From the NCBI RefSeq assembly GCF_001687325.1, contig NZ_LZRD01000023.1, positions 180,606 through 244,605 on the forward strand: DNA of 64,000 nucleotides, given 5' to 3'. The notes under the pieces were generated by a model that worked only from the letters and a program-made list of their open reading frames with translations, was not told where the DNA came from and ran no database searches. Positions 8,524-15,332 of the stretch are shown piece after piece; the first letter of the stretch is position 1, and each line of letters begins with the position of its first letter. The position numbers and the translations under genes were made by a program. This DNA is from Streptomyces sp. PTY087I2 (GTDB taxonomy: Bacteria > Actinomycetota > Actinomycetes > Streptomycetales > Streptomycetaceae).

Positions 8524-8809
8524 TCCCTTCACCTCCTCCCTCTTCCATCACCCGAAGACCGCCCTCGTCCTGAGCAGACAACGCCTCTGCCGTGGGAGGC
8601 TGCACCTCGCTCAGATTCCGACGTGACCACGGCACCAGGCCAGCCAGAGCTCGGCCAACGGCCTCGACCATGCGCACCATGTCTTCGGGACGGGCACGGC
8701 AGACCGCGACAAGCGCAATCAGCCCGAAAACGATGAGAGCCACGATCCCAGCCTGTGCCAGATCGTGAGTCCACCCAGAGTCGGCCGCGAGCAGGAGTGA
8801 TTGAGTCAA
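8498..8809 (-). CDS. Small single-pass membrane protein
   Basis: 103 residues from a TTG at 8809 with GAGAGGG about 7 bases upstream. One hydrophobic helix at about 20-40 (AGIVALIVFGLIALVAV) is followed by a polar tail rich in Glu, Gly and Asn. I do not recognise a family. The tail region doubles as the ribosome site of the HTH/zinc-ribbon gene, so the two are translationally linked. Two hairpin terminators just upstream isolate the pair from the integrase transcript, so it probably has its own promoter at about 8810-8830. Confidence 0.5.
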   Translation of the reverse strand: MTQSLLLAADSGWTHDLAQAGIVALIVFGLIALVAVCRARPEDMVRMVEAVGRALAGLVPWSRRNLSEVQPPTAEALSAQDEGGLRVMEEGGGEGNANQGRQA

Positions 8810-8832
8810 CAGAATGCCCTCTCAGTACAGAC

Positions 8833-8866
8833 GCAAAAAGCCCCCGGCTGACCACTCCGGGGGCTT
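8833..8866 (-). terminator. Minus-strand terminator 1
   Basis: A 10-bp stem AAGCCCCCGG/CCGGGGGCTT followed on the minus strand by TTTTTGCG. It blocks transcripts coming from the integrase side. Confidence 0.75.
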
Positions 8867-8884
8867 CTCCGCGCAACTGAACAA

Positions 8885-8913
8885 CAAAAAAGGCCCGCCG
8901 GAAGGCGAGCCTT
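8885..8913 (-). terminator. Minus-strand terminator 2
   Basis: AAGGC..GCC pairs with GGC..GCCTT around a GGAA loop; on the minus strand it is followed by six T. It acts in tandem with the hairpin at 8833-8866. Confidence 0.65.
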
Positions 8914-9097
8914 GCGTCCGGGCACAAGTGTGCTGGACGAGAGGACTATAACGCGAACGACCACCAAGTACAACCCACTTGGCGGCTTCCATAAATCTGC
9001 AGGTCAGAGCCATCTAGACGCCAACAGGATGACAGGCAGAACGAATGAGAGTTTCGTAACGCAGGCTCTGGACCCTCAAGCCCTGTACACGAAATCA

Positions 9098-9142
9098 CTG
9101 TTGGGTGCCTGGCCTCCCAGAAGGAGCCCAGGCACCCAACAG
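9098..9142. terminator. 15-bp perfect inverted repeat after the integrase
   Basis: CTGTTGGGTGCCTGG (9098-9112) and CCAGGCACCCAACAG (9128-9142) enclose a 15-base loop, 24 bases beyond the integrase stop. There is no T-run, so it could be a GC-rich terminator or a protein-binding palindrome. Confidence 0.6.
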
Positions 9143-9165
9143 CACTGCACCGACCACCGCACCGC

Positions 9166-10670
9166 CTACGCTCGGGCGTCCAGGAGGCCATCGAGCACAG
9201 CCACCGGGGAGCGAGTACACATCGCACGGCGAACTTCGAGAGCTGCCTCCCATTGCTCGGCCAGCCCGGACATCAGGCGCTTGCGCATGCCGGGCGTGAC
9301 GTGGGCGTAGCGCGCGGAGACCGAGCCGTCGATGTGGCCCATGCGTTCGTCCATGAGGACCTTCTCGGTGCCGAGGTCCTCCATCATCGTGCGGTGGGTG
9401 TGCCGGAGCCCGTGGGGTGTAAGACCCTTGGCGATCGGGAGCCAGCAGGCGTCGGCCCGAGCAGCAGCGCCTCGGCCTCTGGCCGGGATGCCGGGCCACG
9501 GCTCGCCGAGGATCGGTACCGGGCGGGCCTCCTGCGGTGCCTTCTTCGGATACCAGCCGGAGGTCGCCGGAGTGAACAGCCACGTGGCAAAACCGTTTCG
9601 GCGCCAGTGGGCCGCGTGCTCTGACGCGGCTCCGCCGCGTACGAACCCGAGCTCTGCGATGGCGAGTTCGACGCGTACGCGGGTGTCCTCGCGTACGCGG
9701 TCGGGGTGGTTGAGGACGTTCGAGACCGTGCCTGTGGAGACTTCGGCACGGCGGGCGACGTCGACGAGCTTCGCGCCCTGGTGGCTCCTGTGCGCGCCTT
9801 GCCTTGACCTCGGAAGACGTACGTCCTGCCATGGCAGGGGCAGGGCGTCGGCTTCGTACGGGCGATGTGGTTGAAGACCAGGGCCGACAGCCAGTCCGTC
9901 GAGTCGATGTCGCGGTAGCTGTCGTCCTTGGGCGGGCAGCGGACAAGCTCGCCGGTGTCCAGTTCGTACAGCTGCCACTCAACGCGGAACGCGCCAGGCC
10001 GGACAAACTCCGTTTCCAGGCCGACGATTTCGCCCCACCGTTTACCGGTGTAGCCCTTGAGGACCGTGGCGACGAACTCGTCGTCGCGGCCGGAGAGCAG
10101 GGCCGCCCGCTCAGCGGTAAGCAGGATGCCGAGCGCGTCGGTGACGACCTTCTCCGGGCCGCGGTCGCGGGAGCGGCCGGCACGCTTGCCCCGTCCGCGC
10201 CGCCTGGCCGCCGGGTTCGACGTGATCAGGCCCTCGTCGATCGCGTCCTCGAAGATCAGGTGGAGTGTCGCGCGCCACGTCTTGACGCTGGAGGCCGCGT
10301 ACGCCGCCCGCTCCTTCTTCTCCCACAGCTCGACGTCCGTGCGCAGAATGCTGGCGAGCGCCTTGTCCTCGAAGTCGGGGAGCAGGTGCTCCTCGATGTG
10401 GCGCTTGTAGTTCTGCATGGTCGAGGCGGCCAGGTCCTGGGCGGCGTACCAGCGGCTCGCGTACTCGCCGAAGGTTTCCTGGCCGAGGCCCGGATCGCGC
10501 CACTGACCACGGCGAACGGTCACCTCTTCGGCGTCTGCGGCCTGCTTGGCCTCGCGCTTGGTGGCGAACTTGACCACGGTGCCCATGGAATCGGCGACGG
10601 TGCCGTACTTGCCGTCCTCGATCTTGTAACGGCCACGCCAGTAGCCACTGCGCTTCTCTGCGTACCCCAC
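9166..10670 (-). pseudogene. int: Frameshifted tyrosine integrase with embedded LacI-type HTH
   Basis: The N-terminal half starts at the GTG at 10670 (VGYAEKRSGYW), with GGGAGGG about 7 bases upstream. It has an AP2-like arm-binding region, a SAM-like core-binding domain (FGEYASRWYAAQD) and the first catalytic Arg in TGKRWGEI. The C-terminal half has HGLRH and the ARYAHV tyrosine, ending at 9166. The two halves are in different frames; the shift lies near 9785-9830 after RTYVFRGQG and is consistent with one lost base. Directly after the shift comes KLVDVARRAEVSTGTVSNVL, a LacI-family HTH placed between the catalytic Arg and the HxxR box. I have seen this insertion in other Streptomyces integrases. 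Either a real mutation, a sequencing error or programmed frameshifting is possible. Confidence 0.85.
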
Positions 10671-10702
10671 GGCTTTCCCTCCCTTCCGTCGTGTGGGGCG
10701 CG

Positions 10703-11080
10703 TTAAGCAGCAGTTCCGTACTGGGACTTGGCCATCCGGCGCGGGGGCCGGGCCTGGAGCCGGACGGTGGGTACAGCCACATCGGGCCGGTGCCGAGCGG
10801 GAGGCTTGCGCGTCGGCGCAGGAGCGCCGCCGGTGCGCTGCGCATTCACGGCGGGGCGCTCTTCGTGCATGCGGATGATCTCCGCGAGGTGCTCGTCCGA
10901 GAAGCGGTAAGCACGGCCGACGCGGGTGAACGGGATGAGCCGACGGCGAGCGCGGTCCTTGACCCACCAAACGGAGCAGCCGAGTACGGCGGCGACTTCC
11001 TCGGGGACGTAGAGGCGCGGCAGGCCGGCCTCGGCGGGCGACGTCAGTTCGGAGGCAGGGGTTATCGCGGGTTGACGCAA
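10703..11080 (-). CDS. xis: Excisionase / MerR-like HTH DNA-binding protein
   Basis: 125 residues from a TTG at 11080 with AGAGGA about 9 bases before it. Residues 20-70 carry a winged-helix excisionase motif (LYVPEEVAAVLGCSVWWVKD, RAYRFSDEHLAEIIRMHE), and the tail is Pro/Arg-rich. It lies 32 bases upstream of int and is read in the same direction, the usual xis-int order. Family members bend attachment-site DNA and steer the integrase toward excision. An 18-bp sequence shared with the DUF3631 gene sits 51-68 bases upstream. Confidence 0.8.
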   Translation of the reverse strand: MRQPAITPASELTSPAEAGLPRLYVPEEVAAVLGCSVWWVKDRARRRLIPFTRVGRAYRFSDEHLAEIIRMHEERPAVNAQRTGGAPAPTRKPPARHRPDVAVPTVRLQARPPRRMAKSQYGTAA

Positions 11081-11130
11081 GGGGTGGGTCCTCTTCTGGC
11101 GGTTCTGGGGCGCGGCAACGCCGACTCGCC

Positions 11131-11148
11131 GGTCGATCGCTAGGGATG
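11131..11148 (-). promoter_or_regulatory. Shared 18-bp element upstream of xis
   Basis: On the minus strand it reads CATCCCTAGCGATCGACC, identical to 11943-11960 on the plus strand. It is 50 bases from the xis start, nearly the same distance as the other copy to the DUF3631 start. Likely an operator or activator site for the XRE protein encoded between the two copies. Confidence 0.6.
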
Positions 11149-11208
11149 TGGGTGAGATATGCCCATGCTGGGGGTCTGCGGGCCCAGGGCGGCAGTGGGA
11201 ACGGGCGG

Positions 11209-11724
11209 CTACGCGTCGGCGACGGGGCTGGTGTCGCCGCGCTCGCCGAGCGGAGGGCCGTGCATCTTCAACATGGTCTTGTTGGCCTCTTCCGCGATGG
11301 TGGACTGGACCATGAGGTCGGCCTCCTCGCTGATGTCAGGGTGCTCGGCGAGGTAGGCGTCGAGAGCGTCGCGCGCCTCGGTGAAGGCCATGTTGGCTCT
11401 CTGCGTCGCGCGGAAAGCGTCCAAGACCTCGTCGATGAGCTCCATAGCTCGGGCCTTGGCCGCCAGCTGAGGTGGCCCGACGAGGTTGCGCAGGTCGATG
11501 CCGAAGACCTCGGCGAAGCCGATGGCGTCATCGAGGTTGATGCGGCGCTTGCCATTTTCGATCCGCCAGACCGCGGATGGGTTCATGTCGAAGCCGGCCT
11601 CGTTGAGCCGGTCGGACAGGGCATTGGTACTCCAGCCGCGCGCCTCGCGCTCCACCCTGATGCGGGTTGCGACGTTCGCCTCACCGCTGAGCAGAACGCC
11701 CTCGGACGGCTCTTCCTCCGCCAC
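11209..11724 (-). CDS. XRE-family transcriptional regulator of the element
   Basis: 171 residues from the GTG at 11724, with GAAGGAGG 5 bases upstream; an upstream start at 11769 is open but weaker. The HTH_XRE domain spans about residues 15-75 (REARGWSTNALSDRLNEAGF, PSAVWRIENGKRRINLDDAIGFAEVFG). A long helical region with Glu/Ala heptads (LAAKARAMELIDEVLDAFRA) follows and probably mediates oligomerisation. It sits between the excision genes and the replication-like genes, the usual place of the repressor in actinomycete integrated plasmids. Sites matching TAGCATCGATAC near 11790 in its own upstream region resemble the 18-bp element, which hints at autoregulation. Confidence 0.82.
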   Translation of the reverse strand: MAEEEPSEGVLLSGEANVATRIRVEREARGWSTNALSDRLNEAGFDMNPSAVWRIENGKRRINLDDAIGFAEVFGIDLRNLVGPPQLAAKARAMELIDEVLDAFRATQRANMAFTEARDALDAYLAEHPDISEEADLMVQSTIAEEANKTMLKMHGPPLGERGDTSPVADA

Positions 11725-11897
11725 CGCCACCTCCTTCGGTTCGTAGCAATGCACTGCGGTTTGCAGCACAGCCTAAACAGTAGCATCGATACTGCGAGAT
11801 GCAAAACACTTCTGCGATCCGCAATTCGTATGGCATAGTGGTGGCACCCCACCCCACTGACCTCAGGAGTCCGCACGCCCACACGTCACATGAAAGA

Positions 11898-11920
11898 AGC
11901 CCCCGGCGATGCCGGGGGCT
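11898..11920. terminator. Compact GC hairpin upstream of the DUF3631 gene
   Basis: AGCCCCCGGC and GCCGGGGGCT around a GAT loop. On the minus strand it is followed by TTCTTTC, so it would stop minus-strand transcripts. Its arms resemble the terminator at 8833-8866. Confidence 0.5.
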
Positions 11921-11942
11921 CAAGCGCAAACCTCTCAACCGC

Positions 11943-11960
11943 CATCCCTAGCGATCGACC
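11943..11960 (+). promoter_or_regulatory. Shared 18-bp element upstream of the DUF3631 gene
   Basis: CATCCCTAGCGATCGACC, 49 bases before the ATG at 12010 and in the same orientation to its gene as the copy before xis. Similarity continues weakly downstream (a GAGTC then TTGCCG), so the two promoter regions may be duplicated. Confidence 0.6.
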
Positions 11961-12009
11961 TGCGGAGTCCGGGATTGCCGTCCCATATGGCCCGCAAGCA
12001 GAGGAGCTG

Positions 12010-13296
12010 ATGCCCAGTATGACCGATGCCCAGCCGAATACGCCATCCCTTCCCGACAGCTCCGGCACGTCGTGGCCCCTAGTCGCCGTCCCCGGCCAGC
12101 CGTCCGGCGCTGCTGCGCCTCCAACAGAAGAGGGCCCCGACGACACCGCCTCGCCTACGCCGCTATCCGAGGGGGTGCAGATCCTGGACGACCTGCGGGC
12201 GCAGCTGAAGCGGTACGTGGCGATGCCGAGCGAGGAGGCCGTCACGGCGGTGGCCTTATGGGTCGCGGCAACGCATCTTCAGCGTGCGTGGCAGCACGCG
12301 CCGCGCCTGGCGATCGTCGCGCCGGAGAAGCGGTGCGGTAAGTCCCGCCTGCTGGACGTGGTCACCGAGACCGTGCACAACCGGCTGATCACGGTCAACG
12401 CCAGCGCGGCTGCGATCTTCCGGTCGATCGACGGGGACGACCCGCCGACTCTCCTGGTCGACGAGGCCGACACCATGTTCAGCACCACCAAGGGCGCGGA
12501 GAAGAACGAGGAGGTCCGTGGTCTCATCAACGCCGGACACCAGCGCGGTCGGCCGACACTGCGGGTGTCCGGCCCCGAGCACCAGGTGCAGGAATTCCCC
12601 ACCTTCGCCATGGCGGCACTGGCTGGGATCGGCGATCTGCCGGACACGATCATGGACCGTGCGGTGGTCATCCGCATGCGCCGCCGAGCAGCGGGCGAGA
12701 AGGTGGCGTCCTTCCGCACCGGCCGGGACACACCCGCTTTGAACGCGATCCGCGATCGCCTCCGCGCCTGGCTTCAGCCGCTCTATGAACTGGACATGGA
12801 GATGGAGCCACCGATGCCGGTCGAGGACCGCGCGGCGGACACCTGGGAACCGCTGGTCATCGTCGCCGATCTCGCCGGAGGTGACTGGCCCGCGCTGGCC
12901 CGCTCCGCCTGCCGCACCATGACCGACTACGAGGCTGGCCAGGACGAGGAAGGCGGTCTTCGCACCCGCCTCCTGGTCGGCATCCGCCGCGCCTTCGCCG
13001 CCGTCGGCGACCCTGCCGTGCTCAGCACGAAACACCTGCTGGAATCCCTGAACGCAGACAGGGAAGCACCGTGGGCGGAGTACGGCGCAAACGGCCTGAC
13101 CCCGCGCGGCCTGCAGCTGCTGCTCAAGCCGTACGGCATCGGCTCGGCCAACCGCCGCTTCCCGGAGGGCACCCAGGCCAAGGGCTTCGCGCGCAACCAA
13201 TTCCTCGACACCTGGGCGCGCTACTGCCCCGAGCCGAAGGCGACAGACGCGCTCGCCTCTTCAGGCGACGGCCCGGCGCCCAGCACCGCAGCCTGA
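12010..13296 (+). CDS. DUF3631 P-loop ATPase of the element
   Basis: 428 residues from the ATG at 12010, preceded by AGAGGAG; an earlier open start at 11890 would place the 18-bp control element inside the gene. The protein has a Walker A-like APEKRCGKS, a Walker B-like LLVDEADTMF and an arginine-rich AAA-type region (IMDRAVVIRMRRR), followed by the DUF3631 C-terminal region (RTRLLVGIRRAF, LTPRGLQLLLKPYGI). DUF3631 proteins occur on actinobacterial plasmids and prophages and are thought to act in replication as helicase or initiator-like ATPases; direct evidence is scant. The position upstream of the palindrome-rich segment at 13303-13430 suits a replication role. Confidence 0.8.
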   Translation: MPSMTDAQPNTPSLPDSSGTSWPLVAVPGQPSGAAAPPTEEGPDDTASPTPLSEGVQILDDLRAQLKRYVAMPSEEAVTAVALWVAATHLQRAWQHAPRLAIVAPEKRCGKSRLLDVVTETVHNRLITVNASAAAIFRSIDGDDPPTLLVDEADTMFSTTKGAEKNEEVRGLINAGHQRGRPTLRVSGPEHQVQEFPTFAMAALAGIGDLPDTIMDRAVVIRMRRRAAGEKVASFRTGRDTPALNAIRDRLRAWLQPLYELDMEMEPPMPVEDRAADTWEPLVIVADLAGGDWPALARSACRTMTDYEAGQDEEGGLRTRLLVGIRRAFAAVGDPAVLSTKHLLESLNADREAPWAEYGANGLTPRGLQLLLKPYGIGSANRRFPEGTQAKGFARNQFLDTWARYCPEPKATDALASSGDGPAPSTAA

Positions 13297-13302
13297 CTCG
13301 AC

Positions 13303-13430
13303 TCCACTCGCATCACTCGTCCCCGCGCAGGTCAGCGCGGGGACGAGTGAACGCCTCGCAACGAGTCGTCTCGACATCGCTACGCCACTCGTACCTGTGC
13401 TGACCAGGCACGCGACGAGTGGTACGAGTC
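13303..13430. repeat. Palindrome and ACTCGT/ACGAGT repeat region, candidate origin
   Basis: A perfect 16-bp inverted repeat occupies 13313-13328 and 13335-13350 with a 6-base loop; its outer arm is TCACTCGT/ACGAGTGA. A second, looser structure reads CCACTCGT ... ACGAGTGG at about 13385-13420. Further ACGAGT copies lie near 13361 and 13424. Such iterated hexamers between a replication-like ATPase gene and transfer genes are typical of an origin of replication or transfer; a transcription terminator is the dull alternative for the first hairpin. Confidence 0.6.
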
Positions 13431-14564
13431 CCCGCACCTCACGGCGGCCACGCCCTGCCCTCCCCCGCACCAAGGCCGCCGCCTCAAGCCCACCTGGAGC
13501 ACCCCCGCTTGCTTGCACGCATCACCGCCCTGCTCAGCCGAACTGATTCGCATCAGCGTCGCCCCGCTGCCGATCCTGGAAGTGGACGCCGGGCGGGCGC
13601 ACGCGCCACCCTCGTCCTCGGCCTGATTGCCGTTGTCCTCATGGCCTTCCGGGTCTCGTGGAACGCGCTGTCCGACGTGGCCCGCGCCATCGGCGCCGAT
13701 CCCACCGCCGCCCTGCTCTACCCGATCGTGGTCGACGGGCTCATGGCCCTCGCGCTCATCGCCACGCTTGTGCTGACTGGCCCCGACCGAGAGTTCGCGC
13801 TGCGGGTACTGGCGACCTATACGATCGCCAGCCTCCTGCTGAACTACGTCCACGGGCTCATACCGACCCTGCACACCGAGTCGACCCGGCTGGGTCGACT
13901 CACCAGCTGGGAGCCTGCGAACTGGGCCCTCGTACTGCTGGCCACGTCACTCCCAGTCGGGTCGATCTACTTTGGCTCGGACCTCGTGGCAAAGGTGCTG
14001 CACCACAAGCACGAGGAGGCCGACTCGGCCCAGTCGATCAGCCGGCAACGAGAGGAATCCGCTGGCCAGCGCGCCGGTGAGCACGCCGCACCGTCGGTGG
14101 CCGACCGAGCCGAACCGGTTTCCGAGGAGCCGTCCGAGTCGACCTCCGTGAAGGTCGACGAGGCACGCACAACGGGATCGGCCAAAGGCGGCGAGTCGGC
14201 CCTCGTTGCCCGCCCGCCCCGGTCGACCACCGTGGCGAAGTCGACCGAAGTCGCCCCACACGGGACGACCGGTCCGCGTCTCACCAGCACCGAGTCGGCC
14301 GCCGACCGCCACCGCACCGACGCCGAAGTGCTCGCTGAAGGCCGCCGCCTGACCGCCGACTGGAGCGACGACCAGTTGACCGCCAAGCGCCTGCGCAGCG
14401 AACTGCGGATCGCCCAGACGCGCGCCGGCGCCGTGCGCGACCGGCTGCGGGCCGAGCGCGCCAGTCGGCCCGAGCCTGTCGCGGACGATGGCTTCGGGGG
14501 CCAGCATCTCGGCACGTACGACGACGCCAAGTTCCAGCAGAGGGAAGCCGCCGCAACCCCCTGA
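13419..14564 (+). CDS. DUF2637 membrane protein (plasmid spread-like)
   Basis: 381 residues from a GTG at 13419; no clear ribosome site, so the true start may be further in. Four hydrophobic segments lie at about 65-190 (LVLGLIAVVLMAF, LYPIVVDGLMALALIATLVL, TIASLLLNYVHGLIP, WALVLLATSLPVGS), with the DUF2637 signature of a small residue helix pair around YPIVVDG. The C-terminal half is soluble, Ser/Thr/Glu-rich and ends in a coiled-coil-like segment (LTAKRLRSELRIAQTRAGAVRDRLRAER). DUF2637 proteins are frequent on Streptomyces plasmids, next to spread (spd) and transfer genes. The function is unproven. It precedes mobC and relaxase genes on the same strand. Confidence 0.75.
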   Translation: MVRVPAPHGGHALPSPAPRPPPQAHLEHPRLLARITALLSRTDSHQRRPAADPGSGRRAGARATLVLGLIAVVLMAFRVSWNALSDVARAIGADPTAALLYPIVVDGLMALALIATLVLTGPDREFALRVLATYTIASLLLNYVHGLIPTLHTESTRLGRLTSWEPANWALVLLATSLPVGSIYFGSDLVAKVLHHKHEEADSAQSISRQREESAGQRAGEHAAPSVADRAEPVSEEPSESTSVKVDEARTTGSAKGGESALVARPPRSTTVAKSTEVAPHGTTGPRLTSTESAADRHRTDAEVLAEGRRLTADWSDDQLTAKRLRSELRIAQTRAGAVRDRLRAERASRPEPVADDGFGGQHLGTYDDAKFQQREAAATP

Positions 14565-14583
14565 TCCAGCGCACGCCCTGGCC

Positions 14584-14616
14584 GCCCCCCTCCATGCCGA
14601 CAAGCACGAGGGGGGC
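14584..14616. repeat. Inverted repeat upstream of mobC
   Basis: GCCCCCCTC (14584-14592) and GAGGGGGGC (14608-14616) with a 15-base loop, lying between the DUF2637 and mobC genes. It may be part of oriT, which in mobilizable plasmids often lies beside mobC, or a terminator for the upstream gene. Confidence 0.4.
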
Positions 14617-14666
14617 ACCCACATACAGCGAGCACTCGCCCCCAGCACTCCACGGAGAACCAGCCC

Positions 14667-15332
14667 ATGCACGACCCGCACCACGAACTCGCCATCCCGC
14701 ATCAGGAGATGACCACCGGCATGAACAGCGCAGCAAGGTATCCCGCTGGACCGTCCAAGGGCCGGTCTCACGGGGAAGCCTCCGCCCCGGGGGTGGCGGA
14801 GGCACTCGGACACCAGGGGGTGCCCGAGCAGGAACAGCCCACCGCCATCGCCGACAGCACTGCTGCCGTCGAGATGCCGTTGCCGCGTGCAGCAGAAGAA
14901 GCCGCCTTGCACCGCGTCGCCCAACGTCGCAAGCCCGACCCCAACGGCCGTCGCGAGGGACGAGTCGACGTCCGCTACAGCGAAGAGGAAGAGGCCGTCA
15001 TACGCGCCAAGGCAACGTCGCTGAACCTCAGCGGCGCCCACTACGTTGCCGCAGCCACTCTGGCCCACGTCCACGGCGACCTCACCCTGGCCAGCCAGCG
15101 CACCCAGCTCGACGACTACATCGACGAGATCAACGCCCTGCGCGAGCAGGTCACCGCCATCGGCCGCAACGTCAACCAGATCGCCAAGAAGCTCAACTCC
15201 GGCGGCCATCCACACCCTGGGGACAGCGCTCTCCTCGCCCAGACCGACCGGACCCTGGACGCGGTCGGTGAGACGGTGAGCCACATCGCGGCCGCCGCGA
15301 ACCAGGCCGTCAGCCACAAGGCGCCGCGATGA
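14667..15332 (+). CDS. mobC: MobC-like relaxosome accessory protein
   Basis: 221 residues. The first 80 are variable and low-complexity. Residues about 85-200 match bacterial mobilization protein MobC: RVDVRYSEEEEAVIRAKATSL, a ribbon-helix-helix-like start, then ALREQVTAIGRNVNQIAKKLN, the conserved IG-x-NvNQiak segment. MobC proteins bind oriT and help the relaxase open the strands. The gene overlaps the relaxase start by 4 bases (ATGA). The start at 14667 has GGAGAA about 8 bases upstream; an internal ATG at 14721 is possible. Confidence 0.85.
   Translation: MHDPHHELAIPHQEMTTGMNSAARYPAGPSKGRSHGEASAPGVAEALGHQGVPEQEQPTAIADSTAAVEMPLPRAAEEAALHRVAQRRKPDPNGRREGRVDVRYSEEEEAVIRAKATSLNLSGAHYVAAATLAHVHGDLTLASQRTQLDDYIDEINALREQVTAIGRNVNQIAKKLNSGGHPHPGDSALLAQTDRTLDAVGETVSHIAAAANQAVSHKAPR

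Noticed and set aside
8946..9227. Small minus-strand gene between the integrase and the terminators
   Set aside because: The frame crosses the 15-bp hairpin, has unusual Trp/Cys content and no ribosome site.
13303..13430. CRISPR array
   Set aside because: Repeats are only six bases, of irregular spacing and mixed orientation; no spacers of uniform length and no cas genes.
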